Positions 15,946 through 24,635 of a stretch of 59,174 nt of DNA are shown piece by piece (positions within the stretch are counted from its first letter, which is position 1; each line of letters begins with the position of its first letter). Below the pieces are notes generated by a model. That model was not told the origin of the DNA. It was given only the letters and a program-made list of their open reading frames with translations, and did no database searches. Source of the DNA: Planctomycetota bacterium (GTDB lineage: Bacteria > Planctomycetota > Phycisphaerae > Phycisphaerales > Phycisphaeraceae); contig JAIOPN010000002.1 in NCBI GenBank assembly GCA_021413865.1, positions 1-59,174 of the forward strand. The letters are read 5' to 3'. A program made the position numbers and the translations under genes.

Positions 15946-15984
15946 TACAACCGGTCCACTCCCACCTGACGCATCAGTTTGGGG

Positions 15985-16021
15985 AATGCCGGCCTCCCAC
16001 CAGGGAGGCCGGCATTTTTTA
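15985..16021 (+). terminator. Rho-independent terminator of the B12-binding protein gene
   Basis: A perfect 14-bp stem, AATGCCGGCCTCCC (15985-15998) with its complement (16003-16016), loop ACCA, followed by a T run to 16019. Confidence 0.93.
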
Positions 16022-16054
16022 TTAGCGCGGTAAGTCGGTACGGAGCGATGTCAC

Positions 16055-16097
16055 AAGACCCCGACCCTTCGCGGACTCAGGATCGGGCGTGGCTTGA
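16055..16097. repeat. Dispersed REP-like element, copy B
   Basis: Related to 14811-14861. Stem arms are CCGACCCT (16061-16068) and AGGATCGG (16079-16086). Compared with copy A both arms have changed together so that pairing is kept. Confidence 0.65.
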
Positions 16098-16101
16098 TGG
16101 A

Positions 16102-16989
16102 TCAGTGCGCCGCGACGGCCTTGGGTTTGGCCGCGCCCTTGGGCTTGGGCTTCGCGTCCTCGATCGCCTTGGCGACCTCGTCGAGCCAGCCGCGCAGGCG
16201 CTTCTGGGCGTCGGGCAGGTATTCCTCGGCGGGCGTCAGCGAGGGCAGCCAGAGACGGTCCCACTCGACGCTCACGTAGCCGTCGTATCCGATCCCGAGC
16301 AGACGATGGATGAACTGCTTGATGCCGACGGTCCCCTCGCCCAGCGGGACGAACCCGCTGCCCTCGCCCAGGACGGTGTCCTTGACTTTGGCCAGGCGGA
16401 TGCGGGAGTTGAGCACGGGCACGGCGACGGAGACCGGCTCACCATTCGCGGCGCCGTTGGCGGCGTTCCAGGCGACGCCGACCATCGGGTGCTCGACGAG
16501 GTTCATCACCCACCACCACTCCTTGGCCTTGTTGAAGGAGCCGCCGTTCTCCAACAGCACCTGCACGCCGTGCTCCGCGCCGACCTCGCCGAGCTTGCGG
16601 GCGGAAGCGGCGATGCACTCCAACGCCGCCTGGCGGTTTTCGCCGGGGCGGAGTTCATAGCCGAACACGCGGACGAAGGTGCAGCCGATCTCGGCGGCCA
16701 GTGCGACGGCGCGGGAGGCCTCTTCAACGGCGGCGCGGGTTTCCGAATGATGCTTGTGGTTGAGCGCCAGCGACGTGCTCAGGCAGACCGGCTCGATCCC
16801 CGCGGCCTTGAGCACGGAGGCGACCTTGCCGGACTCGCTCAGCACGGGGTCGGACGCCAGCCCACTTGAGTTCTTGCCGAGGGTGCGCAGCTCAACGCCC
16901 TGGTACCCCATCTCCGCCGCGCGTCGGGCGACGTCTTCGATGGACCAGTCGGGGCATGCGGTGGTGCTGAATGCGAGCTTGATGGCCAT
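16102..16989 (-). CDS. Sugar phosphate isomerase/epimerase family TIM-barrel protein
   Basis: A 295-residue protein of the xylose-isomerase-like TIM barrel (AP_endonuc_2) family. It starts with a barrel strand, IKLAFSTTACPDWSIEDVARRAAEMGYQGVELR, and has LLENGG (145-150), a VKDT segment and a C-terminal GYDGYVSVEWDRLW; the two glutamates and intervening Asp/His would form the divalent-metal site. Members interconvert sugars, inositols or sugar phosphates and are very common in planctomycetes. The substrate cannot be told. No signal peptide is present. The C-terminus ends in a Lys/Pro/Ala-rich tail (KPKPKGAAKPKAVAAH). It appears to be monocistronic. Confidence 0.85.
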   Translation of the reverse strand: MAIKLAFSTTACPDWSIEDVARRAAEMGYQGVELRTLGKNSSGLASDPVLSESGKVASVLKAAGIEPVCLSTSLALNHKHHSETRAAVEEASRAVALAAEIGCTFVRVFGYELRPGENRQAALECIAASARKLGEVGAEHGVQVLLENGGSFNKAKEWWWVMNLVEHPMVGVAWNAANGAANGEPVSVAVPVLNSRIRLAKVKDTVLGEGSGFVPLGEGTVGIKQFIHRLLGIGYDGYVSVEWDRLWLPSLTPAEEYLPDAQKRLRGWLDEVAKAIEDAKPKPKGAAKPKAVAAH

Positions 16990-17148
16990 GCGTCTATCCC
17001 GTGAATTGCCGTTGAAACGTGCGGACAGAATACCGGCCCGGGGGCGGGGAGTCGAGTGGTCCGCAACAGGTCAACCGCCAATCACCGGCCGTTAGGTGTA
17101 AGCGAAAACCATATATCACACAGAGGGAACTGACTCAGCCTCGCCGCA

Positions 17149-18159
17149 CTAGCGTAAGCGTTCGATTAGCTTGATTGCTTCATTCCTCGGAGGCCCAAGC
17201 TCGTGAGACGCAATATCCATTTCGTTCGATTCAACACCAGCAAGCAATCGCTCAAACATTTCGTGAAAGGCACCTTCAGCACGCTCAGTGAAGGCGTGTA
17301 TCGTCTGTAATTGATCGCTTTCAAACAACCCAAGCTCAACATGAGCAACATCAATTTCGTCACGCAGCGCCATTGCCGGAATGAAGTCGCATTCAATTTG
17401 TTTGTCTGAAAAGCCAAGCGCACGCAACGCGATGCGTGCGGCATCACGGGTATGCCCATTTCCTGTCGGCGGGAACAACACCTCTAGCGTCTTCGTTAAG
17501 TTCAATATCACTTCGGCCACAAACTCACCTGCCGTGCAACCTTCTCGGGCCAGCCTGCATGCGACATGGAAATAGTGGAGGCCAGCCACCAAACGACGAC
17601 GTCTGGAATCAGCGAGAACTCCCATTCTCTTCCAAGCCTTTGTGAATTGTTCTTCTTGCGCCAGTTGACTGGTTGCTCGGCATTGCACTCGCCATATAGC
17701 CAATTCCCAACGAAAACTGCTCGATCCAATTTTCCCGTCAACTCTTTCAATGTAGGGCGGGTCCGCAAACGGAATATTAAGGAGAGCGGGCAGAGCGAAG
17801 TAAACACTCTGAACCACTTGTTCTACCGCCTTGCGCGATGCAAACTCCTGCGAGATGGAAAAAGTAGTGCCCACGAGCCGTAATGTTCGGTTGGGCTCGT
17901 TAATTGTGACATCAAGCGGTGAAAGTGGAGGTTTCGACTCAAATGTAATTTCACCCGAGTTAGCGTTGAACTGAACGCCTATCTCCGATGGGACAACAAC
18001 TGTGAGCCCTCCGCCGGATTCTGTTCCGAACGGCTGGGCAGGCCGAAAATGAAAACACAGTTCGCAATGAGCGGGAAATGTGGGAGGCTCGCCCGGGCCA
18101 AGGCGAAAAATCCTCGGACGTATCTGGTAAGTGAGCACTCTTGCCTCACGGCCTGACAC
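17149..18159 (-). CDS. Protein of unknown function, possible C-terminal HEPN-like domain
   Basis: A 336-residue protein I do not recognise as a whole. The N-terminal 150 residues look beta-rich. The last third (about 190-308) is all-helical, and LRDEIDVAH contains Arg266 and His273 in an Rx6H arrangement. Together with the preceding EVILNLTKTLEVLFPP and ARIALRALGF helices this resembles the layout of ApeA-like HEPN domains, which occur in anti-phage RNases; this is a weak inference. Base composition is less GC-rich than its neighbours, which suggests acquisition. The start is GTG 18159, 7 bp after the hpnH stop, with no clear Shine-Dalgarno, so it probably depends on transcription through hpnH. 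Confidence 0.6.
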   Translation of the reverse strand: MSGREARVLTYQIRPRIFRLGPGEPPTFPAHCELCFHFRPAQPFGTESGGGLTVVVPSEIGVQFNANSGEITFESKPPLSPLDVTINEPNRTLRLVGTTFSISQEFASRKAVEQVVQSVYFALPALLNIPFADPPYIERVDGKIGSSSFRWELAIWRVQCRATSQLAQEEQFTKAWKRMGVLADSRRRRLVAGLHYFHVACRLAREGCTAGEFVAEVILNLTKTLEVLFPPTGNGHTRDAARIALRALGFSDKQIECDFIPAMALRDEIDVAHVELGLFESDQLQTIHAFTERAEGAFHEMFERLLAGVESNEMDIASHELGPPRNEAIKLIERLR

Positions 18160-18166
18160 ATGAAAC

Positions 18167-19309
18167 TTACGCCGCGCTGCCCGCCGTCGCCTGTGCCGTG
18201 ACGGTGATCTGCACGGGAGGGGAGACGGGGATGCCGTGCTTGTGGGTGGCGCGGAAGTCGCCGAGCTTTTTGCCGGCCGAGGGGTTGGCGTAGGTGTTGA
18301 AGAGCATCGCCTTGATGGTGCCCCACATGCCGCCGAAGGAGCTGAAGGTGTGGTCCACGGCCGAGGGCTCGTAGCCGCAGTGGACCATGCAGTCGCGGCA
18401 CTTGGGGTTGCCGCTGGCCTTGCCGTAGTTGGCCCACTCGGTGTCGGTCATCAGTTCCTTGAACGAATCGACGTAGCCTTCCTGCAGCAGGTAGCAGGGC
18501 TTCTGCCAACCGAAGAGGTTGTACGTCGGGTTGCCCCAGGGGGTGCACTCGTAGTCGCGCTTGCCCATGAGGAACTCGAGGAAGAGCGGCGACTGGTTGA
18601 ACTTCCAGCCCTTCTTGCGGTTGGAGAGGATCATCTCGAACAGCTCGTTGGTCCTCTCCTTGCGGAGGAAGCTGCTCTGGTCCGGGGCCTTGGAGTAGCT
18701 GTAGCCCGGGCTGATCATCATGCCCTCGACGCCCAGTTCCATCATCTCGTCGAAGAACTGGCGGACCTCCTTGGGGTCCACGCCGTCGAAGAGCGTGCAG
18801 TTGGTGGTGACGCGGAAGCCCATGCCCACGGCCTGTCGGATGGCGTCGGCGGCGGTCTTGTACGTGCCCTCGCGGCAGACGGCGAAATCGTGGTTCTCCT
18901 CCGTGCCGTCCATATGAACGCTGAAGGTCAGGTACTTGCTCGGCTTGAACCAGCCGGCGTCCAGCCGCTCCTTGAGCAACAGCGCGTTGGTGCAGAGGTA
19001 GATGTATTTCTTGCGGGCGACCAAGCCTTCGACGATCTGCGCCATCTGCGGGTGCATCAGCGGCTCGCCGCCGGGGATGGAGACCATCGGGGCGCCGCAC
19101 TCATCGACTGCCTTGAAGCAGTCCTCAGGGGAGAGGTTTTTCTTGAGGATGTGGGCGGGGTACTGGATCTTGCCGCAGCCGGCGCAGGCGAGGTTGCAGC
19201 GGAACAACGGCTCGAGCATCAGGACCAGCGGGTAGCGCTTGTTGCCGCGCAACCTCTTGCCCAGAACGTACGTAGCCACGGTCCACATCTGCGACAACGG
19301 CACTGCCAT
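18167..19309 (-). CDS. hpnH: Adenosyl-hopene transferase HpnH
   Basis: A 380-residue radical SAM enzyme. The iron-sulfur motif is CNLACAGC, with Cys38, Cys42 and Cys45 (CX3CX2C), followed by GGEPLMHPQ and a C-terminal Cys-rich part ([13 protein letters not shown]) that may hold an auxiliary site. Overall sequence ([38 protein letters not shown]) is that of HpnH, which joins a 5'-deoxyadenosyl group to diploptene as the first step of extended (C35) hopanoid synthesis. This implies that the organism makes hopanoids, although no squalene-hopene cyclase is in the window. The unknown gene at 17149 follows after 7 bp. Confidence 0.93.
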   Translation of the reverse strand: MAVPLSQMWTVATYVLGKRLRGNKRYPLVLMLEPLFRCNLACAGCGKIQYPAHILKKNLSPEDCFKAVDECGAPMVSIPGGEPLMHPQMAQIVEGLVARKKYIYLCTNALLLKERLDAGWFKPSKYLTFSVHMDGTEENHDFAVCREGTYKTAADAIRQAVGMGFRVTTNCTLFDGVDPKEVRQFFDEMMELGVEGMMISPGYSYSKAPDQSSFLRKERTNELFEMILSNRKKGWKFNQSPLFLEFLMGKRDYECTPWGNPTYNLFGWQKPCYLLQEGYVDSFKELMTDTEWANYGKASGNPKCRDCMVHCGYEPSAVDHTFSSFGGMWGTIKAMLFNTYANPSAGKKLGDFRATHKHGIPVSPPVQITVTAQATAGSAA

Positions 19310-19418
19310 AAGGCTGGGTCCTTCTACGGGCCGCGGGTAAGGGGTCGCGCCGTGAAATCGGGGGAGATCAGAGGGATATCCTAGCCGAAATGGCCCATGG
19401 GGTAAACCGGAGACTCAC

Positions 19419-19448
19419 AAAGCCCAGGCATGGCCATGCCTGGGCTTT
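19419..19448. terminator. Perfect palindrome, probable terminator of the DUF6785 gene
   Basis: Two 15-base arms, AAAGCCCAGGCATGG and its complement, adjoin directly. The palindrome lies just past the stop of the DUF6785 gene on the minus strand. The stem ends in TTT but lacks a long T run, so termination strength is uncertain. Confidence 0.65.
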
Positions 19449-19455
19449 CTGGCGT

Positions 19456-21588
19456 TTACGGGGCGTACTTGTTGAGCGTGATGTTGGCGGGGTAGGAGTG
19501 CGTGAAAAAAATCATGCACATGTAGAAGCAGATGCCCAGCATCTCGCCCATGATGAGGCCCAGGAACATGTCGCGGAGTTTCTCGAAGGTGAGCTTCCCG
19601 CCGTAGCGGAGCACGCCCTTGCGGATGAGCCACGCGACGAAAAAGCTGAACCAGAGCTGGTCCATGAGCGGGTTGACCAGCATGATGAAACCGACGGGGT
19701 GCGGGAACCAGAAGACGCTCTGGCGGAGGTACGCGGTCAGCGCGACCCAGAGGCCGCCGCCGACGAGCCAGGCGGTCTTGCTTGCGTTGAACGAGGGCTG
19801 GTAATTGGCCAGGTCGCGGGTGGTGTCCATGATCCAGATCTGGGCGGTGCCGTAGAACCACCAGTGCATGCGGTTGGCGCCCCTGGAGTAGGCCATGAAG
19901 ATCGACACGACGATCGATGCCAGGACGCTCAGCGCCAGGCTCGTCCACATGGTCAGGTGGAAGCGGACGCGGTTGCCGCCCACGTCCTCGCGCAGCTTCG
20001 CGGCGTTGAGCATGTTGGGCGCGAGGAAGCACTTGTGGTCCAGGAACAACACGCTGTAGATGGCCAGAAACGGGGCGACCACGGGGTTGGGGATCAGCCG
20101 CCCCATCCCGAGCATCTGGAACAGATGGAACGGCCCGAAGAAGCACTGGAACCAGTAGATCCCGCTCTCGGCCACAATCCGCATCAGGCCCAGCGTCATC
20201 AGGGTGATGATCGTCACCAGCCCCAGCGCCCACCACGGGTCCAGGCCGCACCAGCTCAGCCACGCTGTCAGCACCGCCACCGAGGAACCCAGCCCGACCA
20301 CCGGCAGGCCGTACCAAAACCGCTCGGCCCACGTCCGGCTGCGCACCAGCCAGCCAAACTCACGCAGGCACCACAACAGCGTCAACGCGGCGAACATGAG
20401 CAATCCGCCCCCCGCCATCGACGACGTCCGGCTCGACCGCCAGAGGAAGTCCCACGGGTCCTCCCATGGGTTGCGCTGAATCCCCAGGAACCCCAGCGCC
20501 ATGAGAAATCCCCTGCTCGCCAGGTAATAGAACCAGACGGAGAAGCTCATCTCCTGGGGCAGCAGGAACGCCAGCCCCATCGCCGTGAACAGGAAAAGGA
20601 AGCTGATCGACGGCGCGATGTAAGAAAAAATCGTCCCGTTCACCATGGAGGCGAACGTCCAACTGCTCATCCCCAGCGTGATGGGGCGCAGCCCGGGGAA
20701 GTTCTCGCGGAACACGCCGCCGTTCCACACCAGCACGAAAAAGCTGACGCTCAGCCCCAACCAGAAACCCGGGTGCGACATCACCGGCGGCAGCCAGCGC
20801 CCCGAGGCGTCCGATTCGGGCAGCAACGCCTCGGGCAGCTTCGCCAGCGGGAAAATCAGCTTCTCACGCTGGGACCAGAACGGCAGCACCACGTACGAAA
20901 GACTGTAGAAGAGCACGTATGCACCGCCCACAAAGATCAACCACCACCCGAGCGGCGCCGCCCACGTCAGCCAGGGCACGTGCGTCAGGACGTACCACTG
21001 GTATTTCAAGTGCGCGGTCCATCGGGCGTCTTCCGCCGGCGCCACGTCCAGGAACCCCTCGCGGTAGGCAGCGATCACCGCGGGGTCTGTGATGTAGAGG
21101 TGGCGGTTGAGCCTGGGGATGACCGCCTCGTCCCAGCCGCGCTGCGGGACGTTCCACTGCGGGTTAAACGGCGCGGCGATCTGCGGCACCATCACCTCGA
21201 CGAGGCCGAACGTCGAGACGCCCGACGTCAGCATCATCGCGGAGAAAACCAGCATCAGTTCCGCGCGGCCCAGCGGCCGGGGCACGCGACGCCCCCGCAG
21301 TTCCAGCCAGTGCAGCAGCGGATTGACCGCGAGCACCAGCGTGAACAGCAGGCCAAACCCCATCGTGGGGATCAGCGACCCCGCCAGTTCGATGCGGTAT
21401 TCGCTCCCCAGGTAGAGCAGCAGGACCGCCTGGAACACCGACATCAGCACCGCACCGACCGCGACCCACTTGCGCAGCCCGAAACGGGCCACCTGCGTTA
21501 GTTCGGCGTGCCCCGCCTCCAACGCCTCGCGACGCCGAAGCTCACCCACATCCACACGTGAATACGACGAGGACTCCCGCGACATCAT
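19456..21588 (-). CDS. DUF6785-family polytopic membrane protein
   Basis: A 710-residue integral membrane protein with about 14 hydrophobic helices spread along its length. The block FRENFPGLRPITLGMSS, the AESGIYWFQCFFGPFHLFQMLGMG segment and a C-terminal NPLMDQLWFSFFVAWLIRKGVLRYGG are like those in DUF6785/DUF6784 proteins of planctomycetes and verrucomicrobia, which are distantly related to oligopeptide-transporter (OPT) proteins. The substrate is unknown; a secondary transporter is a reasonable guess. The first 35 residues are cytosolic and charged. It sits alone between the palindrome at 19419 and the tRNA gene. Confidence 0.8.
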   Translation of the reverse strand: MMSRESSSYSRVDVGELRRREALEAGHAELTQVARFGLRKWVAVGAVLMSVFQAVLLLYLGSEYRIELAGSLIPTMGFGLLFTLVLAVNPLLHWLELRGRRVPRPLGRAELMLVFSAMMLTSGVSTFGLVEVMVPQIAAPFNPQWNVPQRGWDEAVIPRLNRHLYITDPAVIAAYREGFLDVAPAEDARWTAHLKYQWYVLTHVPWLTWAAPLGWWLIFVGGAYVLFYSLSYVVLPFWSQREKLIFPLAKLPEALLPESDASGRWLPPVMSHPGFWLGLSVSFFVLVWNGGVFRENFPGLRPITLGMSSWTFASMVNGTIFSYIAPSISFLFLFTAMGLAFLLPQEMSFSVWFYYLASRGFLMALGFLGIQRNPWEDPWDFLWRSSRTSSMAGGGLLMFAALTLLWCLREFGWLVRSRTWAERFWYGLPVVGLGSSVAVLTAWLSWCGLDPWWALGLVTIITLMTLGLMRIVAESGIYWFQCFFGPFHLFQMLGMGRLIPNPVVAPFLAIYSVLFLDHKCFLAPNMLNAAKLREDVGGNRVRFHLTMWTSLALSVLASIVVSIFMAYSRGANRMHWWFYGTAQIWIMDTTRDLANYQPSFNASKTAWLVGGGLWVALTAYLRQSVFWFPHPVGFIMLVNPLMDQLWFSFFVAWLIRKGVLRYGGKLTFEKLRDMFLGLIMGEMLGICFYMCMIFFTHSYPANITLNKYAP

Positions 21589-21746
21589 CGCTCCTCAACG
21601 GCCCAGGCAGGCCACCGTACCACACCCACCGGCCCTACAACCGGTTTATTCTCACGTCGGCAAGAAAGGCGCGGAAACTGGCGACTATTCCCCGCCCACC
21701 TGGAAATACCGCCTCCTAAGACCGGGACCGTTGCACGCGCCGTGGT

Positions 21747-21775
21747 TTGCCCGGGCATCGCCATCGCGGTACACT
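21747..21775 (+). promoter_or_regulatory. Promoter of the tRNA-Pro gene
   Basis: TTGCCC at 21747-21752, 17-base spacer, TACACT at 21770-21775. The mature tRNA begins 22 bases after the -10 element. Confidence 0.65.
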
Positions 21776-21794
21776 CTTCCGTCCAACACTCATA

Positions 21795-21870
<76 letters not shown>

Positions 21871-21906
21871 TTGAAAACAGCCGCCGTAAAGGCGGCTGTT
21901 TTTCAA
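21871..21906 (+). terminator. Terminator after tRNA-Pro
   Basis: ACAGCCGCC and GGCGGCTGT pair around GTAAA, extended by A/T pairs (TTGAAA / TTTCAA), with a run of five T on the 3' side. Confidence 0.88.
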
Positions 21907-21959
21907 TAGAGCGGGGGAAAAGTCGAGACCACCCATCACATTCCCTCTGGAACCACGCC

Positions 21960-23768
21960 ATGCCCGCCGGCGGACAGCGAACGTCAGAACCCATCTACGG
22001 CTTCGACCTCAAGCGGGATGCGCTCTTCATCCCAATGCGCGACGGCACCCGGCTGATGGCCGACCTCTATCTGCCCCAAGGCCCAGGCCCGTGGCCCGTC
22101 CTCCTCGAACGCACGCCCTACGACAAAGAAAACTCCGTCGAGCTCAAGGTGCAGTCGCCCCCCTTCTTCGCTTCCAGGGGTTACGCCGTCGTCATCCAGG
22201 ACACGCGCGGGCGGTTCAAATCGGAGGGTGACTTCTACCCCTTCATCGACGATGGCTGGGGCGAGAAGAAAGACGGCTACGACACCGTCGAATGGATCGC
22301 GGCCCAGGCGTGGTGCAACGGCCGGGTGGGGACGATGGGCGGGTCGTACTCCGGTCACACGCAGCATTCCCTCGCCCCGACACGGCCGCCGCACCTGAGC
22401 TGCCAGTTCATCCGGGAGCAGGCGGGCGACCCGCGTAAAGGGGTGACGTACCGCGGCGGCGCGTTCGAATTGAGCCTGATGCTGGGATGGGCCGCCGTGG
22501 TGAATAATCAGCACCTGGGCAAGCGTGTGCCCGAGGAGCAGGCCGTGCGGGCGCGTGGCGTCATCGCCAAGGCGCTCACCGAACTGGAGAAGTGGTTCAA
22601 ATGGCTCCCGCTCAAGTCGATGCCGCTCTTCCGCGAGCCGGGCCTGGGGGACTGGTATTACGACTACCTCGACCACCCCACCGACGGCCCGTACTGGGAG
22701 AGCTGGAACGTCGAGCATCACTACTCCGAGTTCGCCGCCCCCGTGTATCACATGGCCGCGTGGTACGACCTCTACACCCAGCCGATGATCGACAACTACA
22801 TGGGCGTCGTGAGCAGGGCCAAATCCGAGCACGTCCGGAAAAACCAGAAGCTCATCATCGGCCCGTGGGTCCACGGCACGCTGCCCGTAAGCCAGTCGAA
22901 AGTCGGCGAGTTCGACTTCGGCCCCGAGGCGGCGCTCGACCACAACCAGATGCGGCTCCCGTGGTTTGACCATTGGCTTAAGGACATCGACACCGGCGTG
23001 ATGGAAGAGCCGGCCGTCCGCTTCTTCACCATGGGTGTCAACCGCTGGCAGACCGCGGAGAGTTGGCCCCCCGCCGGCATCGAGCCCGTGGACCTCTACT
23101 TCCATGGGGGCACGAGCGGTTCCGCCAAATCACTCAACGACGGCCGCCTGCGTCTTGATGCGCCGAAACAGAACGACGGCGCGGACCGCTACGAGTACGA
23201 CCCCGCGCACCCCGTCGAGACGCACGGCGGCGCCATCGTGGATTACAGCGGCAAGCTCTGGGGACCGCGCGATCAACGACCGGTGGAGGCCCGCTGCCTC
23301 ACCTACACGAGCGCCCCGCTCGAACACGACCTCGATGTGACGGGACAGGTCTCGGCCACGCTCTTCGCTATGTCCTCCGCCCCCGACACCGACTGGGTCG
23401 TCAGGCTCACCGACGTCTCGCCGGACGGCGTGTCGCGCTCGGTCCTCGACGGCATCCTCCGGGCGCGCTTCCGCGACTCGCAGACATACCCCACGCTCCT
23501 GACGCCCAACCAGGTGTACCCTTTCGTGGTCGATCTCTGGTCCACCAGCAACGTCTTCCTGGCGGGCCACCGCATCCGCGTGACCGTCACCTCGAGCAAC
23601 TTCCCGCGCTGGGACCGCAACCTGAACACCGGCGGCCCCTTCGGCACCGAGGCCGTCGGGCAGATCGCATTCAACACGGTTTTTCGAGATCAGTCCCGCC
23701 CCTCGCACATCACGCTGCCGACCCGCGGCGGCAAGCCACGGTTGACCGAAACCCGACCATCGCGATAG
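21960..23768 (+). CDS. CocE/NonD family hydrolase (S15-like)
   Basis: A 602-residue alpha/beta hydrolase of the cocaine esterase / X-Pro dipeptidyl-peptidase (S15) superfamily. The nucleophile is Ser129 in GGSYSGHTQ. DTRGRFKSEGDFYPF (81-95) is the oxyanion-side signature and IIGPWVHGTLP holds the likely catalytic His. The last 200 residues form the jelly-roll PepX_C domain (FAMSSAPDTDWVVRLTDV ... GHRIRVTVTSSNFPRWDRNL). These enzymes hydrolyse esters or amides; the natural substrate is unknown. No signal peptide is visible. The frame is open upstream into the tRNA, so ATG 21960 is the first sensible start. Confidence 0.88.
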   Translation: MPAGGQRTSEPIYGFDLKRDALFIPMRDGTRLMADLYLPQGPGPWPVLLERTPYDKENSVELKVQSPPFFASRGYAVVIQDTRGRFKSEGDFYPFIDDGWGEKKDGYDTVEWIAAQAWCNGRVGTMGGSYSGHTQHSLAPTRPPHLSCQFIREQAGDPRKGVTYRGGAFELSLMLGWAAVVNNQHLGKRVPEEQAVRARGVIAKALTELEKWFKWLPLKSMPLFREPGLGDWYYDYLDHPTDGPYWESWNVEHHYSEFAAPVYHMAAWYDLYTQPMIDNYMGVVSRAKSEHVRKNQKLIIGPWVHGTLPVSQSKVGEFDFGPEAALDHNQMRLPWFDHWLKDIDTGVMEEPAVRFFTMGVNRWQTAESWPPAGIEPVDLYFHGGTSGSAKSLNDGRLRLDAPKQNDGADRYEYDPAHPVETHGGAIVDYSGKLWGPRDQRPVEARCLTYTSAPLEHDLDVTGQVSATLFAMSSAPDTDWVVRLTDVSPDGVSRSVLDGILRARFRDSQTYPTLLTPNQVYPFVVDLWSTSNVFLAGHRIRVTVTSSNFPRWDRNLNTGGPFGTEAVGQIAFNTVFRDQSRPSHITLPTRGGKPRLTETRPSR

Positions 23769-23787
23769 AAAACCCCGTCCAAGCCTC

Positions 23788-23918
23788 GGTAGTGGGTCGA
23801 TTTGAAATATCAGGGTGCCTGGGGCAGAGTCTTCGATGCCCCGGCTCTTCGTGAGCCGCTCGCCGGGGCTGCGGAAGACCTTAGCCCCAGCCACCCATTT
23901 CAAAGCGCCCCACTACCC
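23788..23918. mobile_element. MITE-like inverted-repeat element
   Basis: About 130 bp that fold into one long imperfect hairpin. Outer arms are GGTAGTGGG and its complement; further in, TTTGAAAT, CTGGGGC and CCCCGGC pair with their complements. The heptamer AAGCCTC occurs at 23781-23787 and again at 23919-23925, immediately outside or within one base of the arms, as a target-site duplication would. There is no coding capacity. It sits between the CocE-like gene and the PEP-CTERM gene. Confidence 0.72.
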
Positions 23919-23981
23919 AAGCCTCCACTGAGCCGGGCGCGGCTTGTTCTTTGCGTCCATCTTTGGTTATCCTGTGCCCCC

Positions 23982-24635
23982 ATGCCCGGACGGTGGAGAA
24001 TTACGCACAGTGGCCTGTTGCGCGTCGTGATGACGGCGGCGCTGTTGCTCTTGGCAACGCCGGGCGCGCTCCGCGCGGCGGTGATCGGCTTCGATGGCAT
24101 CGACGCCACAGGCGGGCCGGTCGTGATCACAGACCTCTACCGACCGCAGGGGGCCGTTTTCGACTACCTGGCCGTGCAGAACATCGCGGCGCAGACGTTT
24201 TACACCACATCCCCGCGCATCGGTCTGGCGTCGCAGCCCAACGTCGCGGTCCTCAATGACGAGGCGCCACTTCATCTGATTACGACCCTGACATTCGTGT
24301 TGCCTAACACCGCCATCGACGGGGTGGTGCACGGGGCCGTCGGGGCCTACCTCTTCGACGGCAACGTGGGCACGCTCCTGGTGCGGATGACCGCGTACAA
24401 CCTGTACGGCCAGCAATTGGACCTGCAGGAGGTGCAGACCCCCGCCGCGGGATTTGCATATGTCCAAGTGACCGGGCACGCAATCCACACCGTCACGCTC
24501 GAAGCCGACACCGATGGGTCCACCTTTGACCAGTTGACCTTCGGCCAGGTGATCCCCGAGCCAACGAGCGCCGCAACGCTATTGCTCTGCGGGCCTCTGC
24601 TGCTCCGTCGCCAACTCAGGCGGCGTCGGAGCTGA
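23982..24635 (+). CDS. PEP-CTERM sorting domain protein
   Basis: A 217-residue secreted protein of unknown function. It begins with a signal sequence (LLRVVMTAALLLLATPGALRA) and ends with a PEP-CTERM tripartite tail: VIPEP, a hydrophobic stretch (TSAATLLLCGPLLL) and an Arg-rich end. Such proteins are recognised by exosortase and processed at the envelope. The body looks beta-rich, with alternating hydrophobic residues, and has no recognised enzymatic motif. ATG 23982 is preferred because the upstream frame runs through the MITE-like element. Its last 20 bases overlap the 3' end of the convergent giant gene. Confidence 0.85.
   Translation: MPGRWRITHSGLLRVVMTAALLLLATPGALRAAVIGFDGIDATGGPVVITDLYRPQGAVFDYLAVQNIAAQTFYTTSPRIGLASQPNVAVLNDEAPLHLITTLTFVLPNTAIDGVVHGAVGAYLFDGNVGTLLVRMTAYNLYGQQLDLQEVQTPAAGFAYVQVTGHAIHTVTLEADTDGSTFDQLTFGQVIPEPTSAATLLLCGPLLLRRQLRRRRS

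Noticed and set aside
17149-18159. Complete anti-phage defence island
   Set aside because: Only one possible HEPN protein is present. Its neighbours (hpnH and a sugar epimerase-like gene) are metabolic, so no multi-gene defence system can be claimed.
19390-21501. 703-codon open frame on the plus strand
   Set aside because: Codon-aligned antisense to the DUF6785 gene, with low-complexity Glu/His/Arg-rich translation. The minus frame has clear membrane helices.
23802-23981. N-terminal extension of the PEP-CTERM protein
   Set aside because: It reads through the MITE-like element; the signal peptide begins after ATG 23982.
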